Notes: generated by a model from the letters alone, not told the origin. 64,000 nucleotides of DNA from Labrys okinawensis (GCF_002982075.1 NZ_PUEJ01000002.1:558001-622000), one strand, 5' to 3'; positions 54,612 to 64,000 are shown, counted from the stretch's first letter. Translations and numbers: made by a program.

Positions 54612-56318
54612 TCAGAACAGGCCTTCGATCTGGCCCTTGGGATCGAGGCGGATGAATTCCGCCGAGGGCACGCGGGGCAGGCCCGGCATGGTCATGATCT
54701 CGCCGCAGACCACCACCAGGAAGCCGGCGCCGGCCGACAGCCGCACTTCGCGAATCGGCACGACATGGTCGACCGGCGCGCCGCGATGGTTCGGATCGGT
54801 CGAGAAGGAGTACTGGGTCTTGGCCACGCAGATCGGCAGATGACCGAAACCGGCGGCCTCGATGTCCCTGAACTGGTCGCGGACCTTCTGGTCGGCGATG
54901 ATATCGGCGGCGCGATAGATCTCCTTGGCGATCAGCTTCATCTTGTCCCAGAGCGGCATCTCGTCCGGGTAGAGCGTGCGGAAGCCGCGGCCGTCGAGCG
55001 GATGCGGGGCCTCGGCCAGCGCGACCACGCGGCGGGCGAGTTCCTCGGTGCCCTTCGAACCCTCGGCCCAATGGCTGCACACCACCGCGTCGACCCCGAA
55101 CTGCTCCTTGCAGACCTGGGCGATGAGCTCGTGCTCGGCCGGCGTGTCGGCAATGAAATGGTTGATGCCGACGATGGCCGAGACGCCGAACTTGCGCACG
55201 TTCTCGACATGGCGGCCGAGATTGGCCAGGCCCTTGCGCAGGGCTTCGAGGTTCTCCTTGCCGAGCTGATCCTTCGGCACGCCCCCATGCATCTTGAGGG
55301 CGCGCACCGTGGCGACGATCACCACGGCGGCCGGGGTGAGGCCGGCCTTGCGGCACTTGATGTCGAAGAACTTCTCGGCGCCGAGATCAGCGCCGAAGCC
55401 GGCTTCCGTCACCACATAATCGGCGAGCTTCAGGCCGGCCTTGGTGGCGGCGACCGAGTTGCAGCCATGGGCGATGTTGGCGAAGGGGCCGCCATGCACG
55501 AAGGCGGGGTTGCCTTCCAGCGTCTGCACCAGATTGGGCTTCAGGGCATCCTTGAGCAGCACCGTCATGGCGCTGGAGGCCTTGATGTCGGCGGCGGTAA
55601 TCGCCTTCTTGTCACGGGTGTAGCCGATGATCATCTTGCCAAGCCGTTCCTCGAGGTCGGCGAGGTCCTTGGCAAGGCAGAACACGGCCATGACTTCGGA
55701 GGCGACGGTGATGTCGAAGCCGTCTTCGCGCGGGAATCCGTTGGAGACGCCGCCGAGCGAAGAGTTGATGGCGCGCAGCGAGCGGTCGTTCATGTCGAGC
55801 ACGCGGCGCCAGGTGACCCGGCGGGTGTCGATGCCGAGCGCATTGCCCCAGTAGATGTGGTTGTCGATCATCGCCGACAACAGATTATGTGCCGAGGTGA
55901 TGGCATGGAAGTCGCCGGTGAAATGCAGGTTGATCTGCTCCATCGGCACGATCTGGGCATAACCGCCGCCGGCCGCGCCGCCCTTGACGCCGAAGCAGGG
56001 GCCGAGCGAGGGCTCGCGCAGGCAGATCATCGTTTTCTTGCCGATGGCGGCGAGGCCGTCGCCGAGTCCAACGGTGGTGGTGGTCTTGCCTTCGCCGGCC
56101 GGGGTCGGGTTGATGGCGGTGACCAGGATCAGCTTGCCGTCGGGGCGATCCTGCAGGCCGGGAATCTTGTCGAGATCGATCTTGGCGATATGTTTGCCAT
56201 AGGGCTCGAAGGCCTCGTCGGGAATGCCGGCTTTTTCGGCAATCGCGTCGATGCGCTGCATCTTGGCTTGACGCGCGATTTCGATGTCGCTCAGTGGCTT
56301 TTTCGGATCTTGGGCCAT
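54612..56318 (-). CDS. fhs: Formate-tetrahydrofolate ligase
   Basis: A 568-residue ATP-dependent C1 enzyme that makes 10-formyl-THF from formate and THF in the cytosol. The nucleotide-binding segment [15 protein letters not shown] (about residues 71-85), [38 protein letters not shown] and [13 protein letters not shown] are diagnostic. CAGAGGGAA precedes the ATG. Full length. A bidirectional terminator follows its 3' end. An 8-base inverted repeat at 56359 lies just upstream and could be its operator. fhs supports C1 assimilation or formate use. Confidence 0.96.
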   Translation of the reverse strand: MAQDPKKPLSDIEIARQAKMQRIDAIAEKAGIPDEAFEPYGKHIAKIDLDKIPGLQDRPDGKLILVTAINPTPAGEGKTTTTVGLGDGLAAIGKKTMICLREPSLGPCFGVKGGAAGGGYAQIVPMEQINLHFTGDFHAITSAHNLLSAMIDNHIYWGNALGIDTRRVTWRRVLDMNDRSLRAINSSLGGVSNGFPREDGFDITVASEVMAVFCLAKDLADLEERLGKMIIGYTRDKKAITAADIKASSAMTVLLKDALKPNLVQTLEGNPAFVHGGPFANIAHGCNSVAATKAGLKLADYVVTEAGFGADLGAEKFFDIKCRKAGLTPAAVVIVATVRALKMHGGVPKDQLGKENLEALRKGLANLGRHVENVRKFGVSAIVGINHFIADTPAEHELIAQVCKEQFGVDAVVCSHWAEGSKGTEELARRVVALAEAPHPLDGRGFRTLYPDEMPLWDKMKLIAKEIYRAADIIADQKVRDQFRDIEAAGFGHLPICVAKTQYSFSTDPNHRGAPVDHVVPIREVRLSAGAGFLVVVCGEIMTMPGLPRVPSAEFIRLDPKGQIEGLF

Positions 56319-56358
56319 GTGGTTCCCTCTGGGGCGGTTGTTCTGCTCAGTTGAGACA

Positions 56359-56380
56359 TATTTTCACGGAAATGAAAATA
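56359..56380. promoter_or_regulatory. Inverted repeat upstream of fhs
   Basis: TATTTTCA and TGAAAATA form perfect 8-base arms around a 6-base centre, 41-62 bases before the fhs ATG. In GC-rich DNA such an AT palindrome is likely a repressor site. Confidence 0.5.
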
Positions 56381-56817
56381 ACTTTCTTAGCAGTAGATGC
56401 GTGGAATGCGGCGATTACGGAAAAATTAAGAGAGAAACTGTTCCGAATACGACGCAGCGTCGCGTGAAAGATAGATAGCCGATTGCAATCGAGTCGGCTT
56501 GTCCGAAACCGTCACAGGGTGTGTCGCCTTTGCGATGATGCACACGTCTTGAATGTGGGCTATGCATGTTTCGGGGGCCGATTGGCTGGGGAGTTGTTGG
56601 TCAAAAAGGGTGCTGGCCTCTATGCCCATCCGGCAGAAGAGTGTAAGAGGCCCCACCCCGAGGGCAGGAAACCCTGGGTTCGACCGGCGTGCCGTCACTT
56701 GCCGTTCGGTCACCGATGCGACCGGCGGCGCCTCGAGCCGCATTTTGGAGAGCGAAGATCGCTGCTTGCGATCGACCCATCGAAACAATCCCAACAGGTC
56801 AGAACGGAGTTGCCCGC
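56381..56817. other. Upstream region of kup1, no gene seen
   Basis: 437 bases between the fhs operator and the first kup gene. AT-rich sequence near 56381-56480 may hold the fhs promoter. No terminator, RNA gene or conserved open frame was recognised. Confidence 0.45.
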
Positions 56818-58734
56818 ATGGGGCTCGCGAACGCCGTCGAGAATGGCGAAGACACCACGGAACACAAGCATAGCGGCGGGTTCGCGGCGTTGACGCTCGG
56901 CTCCATCGGCGTCGTCTATGGCGATATCGGCACCAGCCCGCTCTATGCCTTCCGCGAGGCCGCCCATGCCGCCACCGAAGGCGGCAAGAACGTTACTCCC
57001 ACCGCCGTGCTCGGTGTGATCTCCCTGATTTTGTGGGCCTTGATCATCATCGTCACGCTCAAATATGTGCTGCTGCTGCTCCGAGCCGACAACAAGGGCG
57101 AGGGCGGCACCCTGACCCTGATGGCGCTGGCCCAGCGGGCGCTGGGGCGCACCGGGGCACCCATCGTGCTGCTCGGCATCGTCGGTGCCTCGATGTTCTA
57201 CGGCGACGCCATGATCACCCCGGCTGTCTCCGTGCTGTCGGCCGTGGAAGGCCTCAAGCTGGTGGCGCCCGGCTTCGACGTCTTCGTCGTGCCGCTGACG
57301 CTGGTGATCATCATCGCGCTCTTTCTGGTGCAGAGTCATGGCACCGCGCGGGTCGGTGCCTTTTTCGGCCCCATCATGGCGATCTGGTTCACGCTCGTCG
57401 GCGTGATCGGCTTCGTCAATTTCCTGCAGCATCCCGGCATCATCGCCGCGATCAATCCCTGGTATGCCGCCGAATTCCTGCTCACCCATGGCCATATCGG
57501 CTTTGTCACGCTGGGTGCTGTGTTCCTGGCCGTCACCGGCGGCGAAGCGCTCTATGCCGATCTCGGCCACTTCGGCCGCAAGCCTATCCAGACCGCCTGG
57601 CTCGGCCTGGTGCTGCCGGCCCTGACCCTCAACTATCTCGGCCAGGGCGCCCTGGTGCTCAACGATTTCAGTGCCCTGGAGAATCCGTTCTATCGCCTGG
57701 TGCCCGCCTCGCCGCTGTTCCTGGTGCCGATGGTGATCATGGCTACCAGCGCCACCATCATCGCCAGCCAGGCGGTGATTACCGGCACCTTCTCGCTGAC
57801 GCGCCAGGCCGTTCAGCTCGGCCTGGTGCCGCGCATGCGCATTTCCCACACCTCGGAGCACCAGTCCGGCCAGATCTTCATCGCCCAGGTCAATGGCATG
57901 CTGCTCGCCGGCGTGGTGCTGTTGGTGCTGGTGTTCGAGAGTTCCTCGCGCCTGGCCTCGGCCTATGGCATCGCCGTGACCACCACGATGGTGGTGGATG
58001 CCATCCTTGCCTTCGTGGTGATCTGGCGGGTCTGGCTGTGGAAGCCCTGGGCCGCGGCGGCGATCATCGTGCCCTTCCTCATCATCGATTCGATCTTCCT
58101 CGGTGCCAACCTGCTCAAGCTGTTCGATGGCGCCTGGCTGCCGATCCTGATCGCCCTTGGCCTGATCACGCTGATGGTCACCTGGCGGCGCGGCACCCGG
58201 CTGGTGCTGGAGAAGTCCCGGCGCACCGAAGTGCCGCTGATGACCATCGTCAAGAGCCTGGAAAAGGGCTCGGTCGCCCGCGTGCCGGGCACGGCGATCT
58301 TCCTGACCAGCGATCCCGACTACGCCCCCACCGCCATGCTGCACAGCCTCAAGCACTACAAGGCGCTGCATGAGAAGGTGGCGATCCTCACCATCGAAAC
58401 CACGGACGATCCGATCGTGCCGGGCGGCGGCCGGGTCTCGATCGAGGAGATCTCCGCCTCCTTCACCAAGATGAAGGTGCAGTTCGGCTATATGGAGAGC
58501 CCGAACGTGCCCAAGGCCTTGGCGCTGTGCCGCAAGGCCGGCTGGTCCTTCGACATCATGTCGACCTCCTTCTTCCTGTCGCGCCGGCACCTGCGCGGCG
58601 GGGCGCAGCCGACCATGTGGCGCTGGCAGCGCCGCCTCTACATGATCCTCGCCCGCAATGCCGACGATGCCAGCGACTATTTCTCCATTCCCTCCAACCG
58701 GGTGGTGGAGATCGGCACGCAGGTCCTGATCTGA
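56818..58734 (+). CDS. kup: Kup-type potassium transporter 1
   Basis: A 638-residue K+/H+ symporter of the Kup/HAK/KT family. Twelve predicted helices and a soluble C-terminal domain. The hallmark first helix is [20 protein letters not shown]; later come [20 protein letters not shown] and [25 protein letters not shown] precedes the ATG. It is followed in tandem by a second kup of equal length; the two are most similar in the last 170 codons. Kup takes up potassium at low external pH or under hyperosmotic stress. A short upstream leader does not look conserved with the second copy. Confidence 0.94.
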   Translation: MGLANAVENGEDTTEHKHSGGFAALTLGSIGVVYGDIGTSPLYAFREAAHAATEGGKNVTPTAVLGVISLILWALIIIVTLKYVLLLLRADNKGEGGTLTLMALAQRALGRTGAPIVLLGIVGASMFYGDAMITPAVSVLSAVEGLKLVAPGFDVFVVPLTLVIIIALFLVQSHGTARVGAFFGPIMAIWFTLVGVIGFVNFLQHPGIIAAINPWYAAEFLLTHGHIGFVTLGAVFLAVTGGEALYADLGHFGRKPIQTAWLGLVLPALTLNYLGQGALVLNDFSALENPFYRLVPASPLFLVPMVIMATSATIIASQAVITGTFSLTRQAVQLGLVPRMRISHTSEHQSGQIFIAQVNGMLLAGVVLLVLVFESSSRLASAYGIAVTTTMVVDAILAFVVIWRVWLWKPWAAAAIIVPFLIIDSIFLGANLLKLFDGAWLPILIALGLITLMVTWRRGTRLVLEKSRRTEVPLMTIVKSLEKGSVARVPGTAIFLTSDPDYAPTAMLHSLKHYKALHEKVAILTIETTDDPIVPGGGRVSIEEISASFTKMKVQFGYMESPNVPKALALCRKAGWSFDIMSTSFFLSRRHLRGGAQPTMWRWQRRLYMILARNADDASDYFSIPSNRVVEIGTQVLI

Positions 58735-58859
58735 TCGAGGATGCGCAAACTGGTGTGCCGATCGCCAGATCGGCATGTTGGGAACAGCCCGTCTTCAGGA
58801 GAGGGTGCTGATCTGAAGAGCCGTCCTCAATAGTCATAAACGGAGCCGAGAAAGCTGAG

Positions 58860-58965
58860 TTTTGTCATGCCCGGGCTGGCGCCGGCCATTGAGATTGCGC
58901 TGCTCGTCGACATTGCAGCCCTGGATTGCCGGGAGGAAGGCCGGGAATGACAAAAGTCGAGTTTT
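58860..58965. repeat. Dispersed repeat family 1 (copy 4), between tandem kup genes
   Basis: TTTGTCATGCCCGGGCTGGC opens it and GCCGGGAATGACAAAAGTCG closes it. The core differs from the other copies but the ends and the following TCGAGTTTT match the copy at 49826. The remaining bases of the 483-base gap between the kup genes show no further feature. Confidence 0.75.
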
Positions 58966-59217
58966 GCCAACTTCTCGATCAGGCGCTGAAGATCCGCGCG
59001 CCGGTCTCGCGTCCAGGCCCGCTTCGCCGGCGGCGCATGTTGTCTGGACTTGCGATCCACCGTCCCAGATCCTGCCCCCCTTTGCCGTGAAATCGGAAAG
59101 GTGTAAGAGAGCGGGCTTGCTGCGCTGCACAAACAGAGGACGGGCTTGCCTGGCGACCGCAGCCGCGCTTTTCATCTTCGCCTTGCCCGACTCCTACATC
59201 ATCCAACGGAGGCCCGT

Positions 59218-61134
59218 ATGGGGCTTACGCATAGCGCCGACACCGGCGAGGAAATCAGCGGCCATGGCGGTGGCTTCTGGGCGCTGACGCTCGGCTCCAT
59301 CGGCGTCGTCTACGGCGATATCGGAACCAGCCCGCTCTATGCCTTCCGCGAGGCGCTGCATGCGGCGACCGAGGGCGGCAGGCTGATGAGCCAGGAAGCG
59401 GTGCTCGGCGTGATCTCGCTGATCCTGTGGGCGCTCATCGTCATCGTGACGCTGAAATATGTGCTGCTGCTGCTCCGGGCCGACAATAAGGGCGAAGGCG
59501 GCACCCTGACTTTGATGGCCCTGGCCCAGCGTGCCCTCGGGCGTTCCGGCACGACCCTCCTGGTGCTCGGCACCATCGGGGCGGCCATGTTCTATGGCGA
59601 CGCCATCCTCACGCCCGCCGTGTCGGTGCTTTCGGCGGTGGAGGGCATGAAACTGGTGACGCCGGCCTTCGATCCCTTCGTCGTGCCGATCACTGTGGCG
59701 ATCATCGTGGCGCTCTTCGCCGTCCAGAGCCACGGCACGGCCCGGGTCGGCGCCTTCTTCGGGCCGGTCATGGCGCTGTGGTTCGTGGTGATGGGCCTGT
59801 CGGGCCTGTGGCACATCAAGGATGCACCCGTGGTTCTCGCGGCCTTCAATCCCTGGCACGCGGTCGAGTTCATGCTCAGCCATGGCCATATCGGCTTCGT
59901 GGCGCTCGGCGCTGTTTTCCTGGCGGTCACCGGGGCGGAGGCGCTCTATGCCGATCTCGGCCATTTCGGTCGCAAGCCGATCCAGATGGCCTGGATGACG
60001 CTGGTGCTGCCTTCGCTGGCGCTGAACTATCTCGGCCAGGGCGCGCTGGTGCTGAACAATCCTGCGCCCGAGATCCTCGACAACCCCTTCTACATGCTGG
60101 TGCCGCAGAACCCGCTCTTTCTGGTGCCGATGGTGGTCTTGGCGACGATCGCCACCATCATCGCCAGCCAGGCGGTGATCACCGGCGCCTATTCCTTGAC
60201 GCGCCAGGCCATCCAGCTCGGCCTCCTGCCGCGCATGAAGGTGGCCCATACGTCCGAGCACCAGTCAGGGCAGATCTATATCGCCCAGGTCAACGGCATT
60301 CTGCTGGTCGGCGTGCTCATCCTGGTGCTGGCCTTCGAGAGCTCCTCGCGCCTGGCTTCGGCCTATGGCATCGCCGTGACCACCACCATGGTGGTGACGG
60401 CGATGATGGCCTTCCTGGTGATCTGGAAGGTCTGGCGCTGGTCGGCTTTGGCAGCGGGGCTCGTCATTGTGCCGTTCCTGCTGATCGATCTCGTCTTTCT
60501 CTCGGCCAACCTGCTCAAGGTGCATGATGGCGGCTGGGTGCCGCTGATGATTGCGGCGGCCCTGATGATCCTGATGATCACCTGGCGGCGCGGCACGCGC
60601 CTGGTGCTGGAGAAGACGCGGCGCACCGAGGTGCCGCTGATGACCATCGTCAAGAGCCTGGAAAAGGGCTCGGTCGCCCGCGTGCCGGGCACGGCGATCT
60701 TCCTCACCAGCGATCCCGACTACACCCCCACCGCGCTGCTGCACAGCCTCAAGCACTACAAGGCCCTGCATGAGAAGGTGGCGATCCTCACCATCCAGAC
60801 CGTGGAAGAGCCGGTGGTCGCGGGAGGCGGGCGCATCACGCTCGAAGAGGTCTCTGCCTCCTTCACCAAGATGCGGGTGCAGTTCGGCTATATGGAAAGC
60901 CCGAACGTGCCCAAGGCGCTGGCGCTCAGCCGCCGGGCCGGCTGGTCCTTCGACATCATGGACACCTCTTTCTTCCTGTCGCGGCGCCACCTGCGTGGCG
61001 GGGCGCAGCCGACCATGTGGCGCTGGCAGCGCCGGCTCTACATGATCCTCGCGCGCAATGCCGACGACGCCAGCGACTATTTCTCCATCCCCTCCAACCG
61101 GGTGGTGGAGATCGGCACGCAGGTGTTGATCTGA
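59218..61134 (+). CDS. kup: Kup-type potassium transporter 2
   Basis: A 638-residue paralog of the preceding kup gene, with the same length, the same first-helix motif ([20 protein letters not shown]) and the same C-terminus ([17 protein letters not shown]). CGGAGG precedes the ATG. The C-terminal third is close to identical in DNA as well as protein, while the N-terminal tail and central helices are more diverged, which suggests local gene conversion after an older duplication. The two may differ in regulation or pH optimum; that is inference. Confidence 0.94.
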   Translation: MGLTHSADTGEEISGHGGGFWALTLGSIGVVYGDIGTSPLYAFREALHAATEGGRLMSQEAVLGVISLILWALIVIVTLKYVLLLLRADNKGEGGTLTLMALAQRALGRSGTTLLVLGTIGAAMFYGDAILTPAVSVLSAVEGMKLVTPAFDPFVVPITVAIIVALFAVQSHGTARVGAFFGPVMALWFVVMGLSGLWHIKDAPVVLAAFNPWHAVEFMLSHGHIGFVALGAVFLAVTGAEALYADLGHFGRKPIQMAWMTLVLPSLALNYLGQGALVLNNPAPEILDNPFYMLVPQNPLFLVPMVVLATIATIIASQAVITGAYSLTRQAIQLGLLPRMKVAHTSEHQSGQIYIAQVNGILLVGVLILVLAFESSSRLASAYGIAVTTTMVVTAMMAFLVIWKVWRWSALAAGLVIVPFLLIDLVFLSANLLKVHDGGWVPLMIAAALMILMITWRRGTRLVLEKTRRTEVPLMTIVKSLEKGSVARVPGTAIFLTSDPDYTPTALLHSLKHYKALHEKVAILTIQTVEEPVVAGGGRITLEEVSASFTKMRVQFGYMESPNVPKALALSRRAGWSFDIMDTSFFLSRRHLRGGAQPTMWRWQRRLYMILARNADDASDYFSIPSNRVVEIGTQVLI

Positions 61135-61141
61135 GGGAAAC

Positions 61142-61193
61142 GGAGCGCGGGGCATCGCGACATGCTCGCATGTCGCCGGGAAGTCCGCGCTCC
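61142..61193. repeat. Dispersed palindromic repeat, family 3
   Basis: GGAGCGCGG / CCGCGCTCC outer arms and GCGACATG / CATGTCGC inner arms around CTCG. Same design as the elements between betB and betA. It starts 8 bases after the kup2 stop and lies between kup2 and the convergent SMR gene. Confidence 0.75.
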
Positions 61194-61202
61194 GGGAAGA
61201 CG

Positions 61203-61523
61203 TCAGGCCGGTGTCGACAGCTTCATCATGGCCAGCCCGGAAATGATCAGGGCGGCGGCGACGATGCGCATGGCGTTGGCCTGTTCGCCGAGCACCAGCA
61301 CACCGACGATGAAGGCTCCGACAGCGCCGATCCCGGTCCAGATCGTATAGGCGGTGCCGAGCGGGAGGCTGCGCATCGAGATCGAGAGCAGGCCGAAGCT
61401 GATGGCCATGGTGACGAAGGTGATCACGGTCGGCACCAGCTTCGAAAAGCCTTCCGACTGCTTCATGTAGAAGGCCCACACCACTTCGAAGATGCCGGCG
61501 ATAACAAGATAGATCCAGGCCAT
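61203..61523 (-). CDS. SMR family guanidinium exporter (Gdx/SugE-like)
   Basis: A 106-residue four-helix SMR protein. The first helix AWIYLVIAGIFEVVWAFYMK has the essential Glu in FEVVW, and SMRSLPLGTAYTIWTGIGAV is the Gdx/SugE signature (with GTAYTIWTGIG) rather than the EmrE-type drug-exporter form. Gdx proteins antiport guanidinium for protons as antiparallel dimers. AGGAGG lies 6 bases before the ATG. The leader carries a canonical ACGR hairpin and an alternative fold sequestering the ribosome-binding site, consistent with a guanidine-II riboswitch, which would fit the Gdx assignment. Confidence 0.9.
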   Translation of the reverse strand: MAWIYLVIAGIFEVVWAFYMKQSEGFSKLVPTVITFVTMAISFGLLSISMRSLPLGTAYTIWTGIGAVGAFIVGVLVLGEQANAMRIVAAALIISGLAMMKLSTPA

Positions 61524-61558
61524 CAGGCCCTCCTCTCAAAAGGGCCGGGCCGTCCCGG
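61524..61558 (-). promoter_or_regulatory. Candidate guanidine-II (mini-ykkC) riboswitch, at least the second hairpin
   Basis: On the minus strand CCGGGACGGCCCGG (61545-61558) forms a 5-bp stem closed over ACGG, the ACGR loop typical of guanidine-II riboswitches. It lies just before the AGGAGG of the Gdx-like gene. The GGCCC at its 3' side can instead pair with the GGGCC that overlaps the ribosome-binding site, giving an off state. Only this hairpin is canonical; the upstream partner is unclear. Confidence 0.6.
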
Positions 61559-61695
61559 ACATCAAACCCATCATGGGGGGAGGGCGTGGCCTCCTCGATC
61601 GCGGCATGAAAGCCGCGAACGGAGGGCATTGTGCCGGACTCCGTCCCGAAATCAAGGGCTGGCCCGGCATTGCGACGCTCCCTGGACGTGTCCTC

Positions 61696-62700
61696 TCACC
61701 GCAGCATGGCTTCGATGTCGAGCGTGGCCGTCGTGCCGATCGCGTCGAAGTGCCGGGCGAGGAAGATCTTCGCCGCCCTGCGGCCCTGGTCGCGCAGGAA
61801 GGTGAGGAACTCCCATTCGGTGTTGAGCTTGGAGGTGGCGTCCAGCCCTTCCTTCTGGCCCAGCGCGATGCGATGCAGGCGGATGTCGCCGAAACGGTCG
61901 GCGCCCCGGGCGCGGCGCTGCATCATGGCGAGAGCCCGCAATTCGCCGAGGAGGGAGGCGTTGAAGGTGATCTCGTTGAGGCGGTTGGCGATGCCGCCGG
62001 CCGTCTGCGGCACCTCCCGCACCAGCACCGGGTTGATCTGCACCAGAATGGTGTCGTCGGGCGTGCGGTCGTCGAGCAGCGGGAACAAGGCCGGGTTGCC
62101 GAGATAGCCGCCGTCCCAATAGGCCTGCCCCCCGATCTCGACGGCCTGGAAGATCTGGGGCAGGCAGGCCGAAGCCATCACCACGTCAGCGTTCAGTTCG
62201 GCATTCTCGAAGATGCGGATATGGCCGCTGCGCACATTGGTGGCGGAGACGAACAGCCTGATCGCCTCGCTCGCCCTGAGCTTGTCGAAACAGATCAGCT
62301 CGGCGATGAAATCGCGCAGCGGATTGAGATTGAGCGGATTGGTGTCATAGGGGCTGAACAGCCGGCTCCAGTTCTCGAACAGGGCCATGCCGGGCGAGTC
62401 TCCCAGCGACCAGCCGGCCATGAAGCGCTCCAGAAGCGGGCGGCGCAGCGGCGACAGCCGGCCCTTGCGGCTGATCTCGCGCCAGAAGGTCTCGAGCTGC
62501 CGGCGGGCGCCAGGTGCCCCGCCCTCGAGATAACCCTCGGCGAAGACCACGGCATTCATGGCGCCGGCGCTGGTGCCGGTGATCGCCTTGACGTCGAGGC
62601 GGCCGTCCTCCAGCAGCGCGTCGAGCACGCCCCAGGTGAAGGCGCCATGAGCACCGCCGCCCTGAAGCGCCAAACTGACGGGTTTGGGCGCGGTGCTCAT
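61696..62700 (-). CDS. Patatin-like phospholipase (RssA/NTE type)
   Basis: A 334-residue serine acyl hydrolase. GGGAHGAF (oxyanion loop), the nucleophile in GTSAGAMNAVV, and the catalytic Asp in YWDGGYLGNPAL are all canonical. Lacks the cyclic-nucleotide-binding part of eukaryotic NTE. Rhizobial bdhA genes are often followed by such a patatin; here the ATG overlaps the stop of a bdhA remnant (ATGA). It is not linked to the patatin-caspase-MBL unit at 3.6-8.3 kb and looks like a separate, probably polyhydroxybutyrate- or lipid-related hydrolase. Confidence 0.88.
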   Translation of the reverse strand: MSTAPKPVSLALQGGGAHGAFTWGVLDALLEDGRLDVKAITGTSAGAMNAVVFAEGYLEGGAPGARRQLETFWREISRKGRLSPLRRPLLERFMAGWSLGDSPGMALFENWSRLFSPYDTNPLNLNPLRDFIAELICFDKLRASEAIRLFVSATNVRSGHIRIFENAELNADVVMASACLPQIFQAVEIGGQAYWDGGYLGNPALFPLLDDRTPDDTILVQINPVLVREVPQTAGGIANRLNEITFNASLLGELRALAMMQRRARGADRFGDIRLHRIALGQKEGLDATSKLNTEWEFLTFLRDQGRRAAKIFLARHFDAIGTTATLDIEAMLR

Positions 62701-62819
62701 GCGGCGATCCGACCGCCATCTGTCGACGGATGGGCGTGTGCGCGTGCCGGGGCGCGAACGATGCTGAACTCGCCCCCCGGCGCCGAACCGGTGATGACGG
62801 CCGCCTTGGCCTTGAGCAT
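62697..62819 (-). pseudogene. bdhA: Remnant of 3-hydroxybutyrate dehydrogenase gene
   Basis: A 40-residue frame starting MLKAKAAVITGSAPGG, which is the N-terminus of BdhA-like short-chain dehydrogenases up to the NAD-binding TGS/TGx3G. The rest of the enzyme (about 245 residues) is missing. The last residues STDGGRIAA could correspond to the family's C-terminal PVDGGW ending, so an internal deletion is suggested. GAGGATCC precedes the ATG, and the stop overlaps the patatin start (ATGA). It may still act as a translated leader for the patatin gene. Confidence 0.6.
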
Positions 62820-63253
62820 GCTGGGATCCTCTGGAAAAGCCTTAGGTGATTTGCTCAGTCTTGCGCAGGAAAAAACATAAATCACTTGAATATTGCATCG
62901 CGTTGCAGATCGGAAAATTGACGCTGGTGTGACATAGAGCGTCGCCTGCACGCATCCAGTCTCGGCTGGATCCGGGTTTAATTGATTATATGTTCAATCA
63001 ATAGAGTGCCCATGCGACAACGCCTTGAGAACGGTGCAAGCCGATCTGGGCGCGACTGGGCCGCTTTGTGCCGTCGGCGTCATCCAGCGCCGTAAATTCA
63101 CGGGACAAGCACTGTCTTTCGTGCTGAATTGCCATAGGGGAAAGGGCTCCGTGGCAAGAGTTCGGTCCCATCTGGGGCCGAGAGGGGTTAACAAAGACAA
63201 GACGAACTGGGCTGCCCCAGATTCGGCCTTCGGTGTTTTCCGGGAGAAATGAA
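62820..63253. other. Divergent promoter region between bdhA remnant and choline-binding protein gene
   Basis: 434 bases without a gene. It holds the presumed promoters in both directions and a BetI-like motif at 62983. An AT-rich part near 62840-62935 (CAGGAAAAAACATAAATCAC) may contain the promoter of the bdhA-patatin unit. No terminator was recognised. Confidence 0.5.
62983..62997. promoter_or_regulatory. BetI-like motif ahead of the choline-binding protein gene
   Basis: TGATTATATGTTCAA matches the motif upstream of betI (TGATTGAACGTTCAA) at 12 of 15 positions. TTGATT and AATCAA form 6-base arms at its edges. It lies about 257 bases before the gene start. Confidence 0.45.
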
Positions 63254-64000
63254 ATGACGGGTATTGGTAGAATGATTGCAGGCGCCGTCCTGGCCATCGG
63301 CCTCGGCACGGGCGCCGCATTGGCAGGCGATGCGGAAGCCTGCAAGACGGTCAAGTTCTCCGATGTGGGCTGGACCGACATCACCGCGACGACGGCGATC
63401 GCATCCCGCATTCTGGAAGGCCTCGGCTACACGCCCAAGACCACCGTGCTCACCGTGCCCGTCACCTACGCTTCGATGAAGAGCAAGGACATCGACGTGT
63501 TCCTCGGCAATTGGCAGCCGAGCATGGAGAACGACCGCAAGGCCTATATCGCCGACAAATCGGTGGTCGAAGTCGCCGCCAATCTGCCCGAAGGGGCAAA
63601 ATATACGCTGGCCGTGCCGCAGGCGACCTATGACAAGGGCCTGAAGGATTTCGGTGACATCGCCAAGTTCAAGGATTCGCTCCAGGGCAAGATCTACGGC
63701 ATCGAGCCCGGCAATGACGGCAACCGCCTGGTGCAGAGCCTGATCGACGGCAACAAGAATGGCCTGAAGGACTTCCAGCTCGTCGAATCCTCCGAGCAGG
63801 GCATGCTTGCTCAGGTGCAGGGCGCCATCGCTCGCGGCGAGGACATCGTCTTCCTGGGCTGGGCGCCCCATCCGATGAACGTCAATTTCAAGCTCCAGTA
63901 CCTGACGGGCGGTGACGACACCTTCGGCCCGAATTTCGGTGCCGCCAAGGTCTACACCAACGAGCGTGCGGGCTGGAGCGAGGAATGCCCCAATGCGGGC
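63254..64000 (+). CDS. choX: Choline/glycine-betaine ABC transporter substrate-binding protein (3' partial)
   Basis: The first 249 codons of a periplasmic binding protein of the ProX/ChoX family; the gene continues beyond the window. A signal peptide (residues about 1-24, MIAGAVLAIGLGTGAALA) precedes DVGWTDITATTAIASRILEG and VFLGNWQPSMENDRKAY, which provide the aromatic and acidic residues that cage quaternary ammonium. VFLGWAPHPMNVNFKLQYLT is also a family mark. GGGAGAAATGAA precedes the ATG. It probably delivers choline to an ABC importer encoded downstream. With betB/betA it would feed betaine synthesis. ChoX rather than ProX is favoured but not proven. Confidence 0.87.
   Translation, partial: MTGIGRMIAGAVLAIGLGTGAALAGDAEACKTVKFSDVGWTDITATTAIASRILEGLGYTPKTTVLTVPVTYASMKSKDIDVFLGNWQPSMENDRKAYIADKSVVEVAANLPEGAKYTLAVPQATYDKGLKDFGDIAKFKDSLQGKIYGIEPGNDGNRLVQSLIDGNKNGLKDFQLVESSEQGMLAQVQGAIARGEDIVFLGWAPHPMNVNFKLQYLTGGDDTFGPNFGAAKVYTNERAGWSEECPNAG

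Noticed and set aside
61575..61592. Second hairpin of the guanidine-II riboswitch (GGAGG, CCACGC, CCTCC)
   Set aside because: The loop reads ACGC rather than ACGR and the stem is short, so it was not called as part of the feature, only noted in the finding.
61696..62700. Second patatin gene as part of the patatin-caspase-MBL module
   Set aside because: It is of the RssA/NTE type, lies more than 50 kb away and is coupled to a bdhA remnant, so it belongs to a different context.

Overview
The window is about 64 kb of GC-rich chromosome from an alphaproteobacterium, most likely a Hyphomicrobiales (rhizobia-related) member. The evidence is the F1-only ATP synthase operon atpHAGDC without the F0 genes, the mtgA-rpmF pair, ftsE-ftsX-ydcF, the betI-betB-betA choline operon, a small heat-shock gene with a ROSE-like leader, and many short palindromic intergenic repeats. 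The genus cannot be fixed from the sequence. No rRNA, tRNA, intact insertion sequence, integrase or CRISPR array was seen.

Layout. 1-3.3 kb: the end of a flavin monooxygenase and two aldo/keto reductases. 3.6-8.3 kb (minus strand): a compact three-gene unit, patatin phospholipase, caspase-like protease and ComEC-type metallo-beta-lactamase. This is the best candidate for an undescribed system. 8.3-14.4 kb: a sugar-catabolic cluster (ROK kinase, pentulose-phosphate epimerase-like protein, alpha/beta hydrolase, sugar isomerase, Gfo/Idh dehydrogenase) divergent from a ROK repressor. 14.5-25.4 kb: fluoride channel, ABC-F ATPase, and four LysR regulators paired with a GST/PNPOx pair, a YeiH exporter, a DMT transporter and a cupin. 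25.6-32.9 kb: mtgA, rpmF and the F1 ATP synthase operon, which carries an ohr peroxidase gene between atpG and atpD. 33.1-37.5 kb: betI-betB-betA.

37.7-46.6 kb: a Tim44-like protein, a decayed toxin-antitoxin locus, obg, hsp20 with a ROSE-like thermometer, an orphan ureE, and an ECF sigma / anti-sigma-like / metal-sensor / EF-hand cluster. 46.6-53.3 kb: plsC, an MFS/TetR pair, ydcF-ftsX-ftsE and hpt, with a perfect CtrA box upstream of ftsE. 53.4-64 kb: small membrane and secreted proteins, fhs, two tandem kup potassium transporters, a Gdx/SugE exporter behind a candidate guanidine-II riboswitch, a second patatin gene behind a bdhA deletion scar, and the start of a choline/betaine-binding protein.

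Functional links. BetB and BetA make glycine betaine from choline. The substrate-binding protein at the right edge probably imports choline, and a BetI-like motif is present upstream of both betI and that gene. Tandem Kup transporters add potassium uptake, so osmoadaptation is a recurring theme. At least three dispersed palindromic repeat families occupy intergenic space, including inside the atp and bet operons and in the wreckage of the toxin-antitoxin locus.
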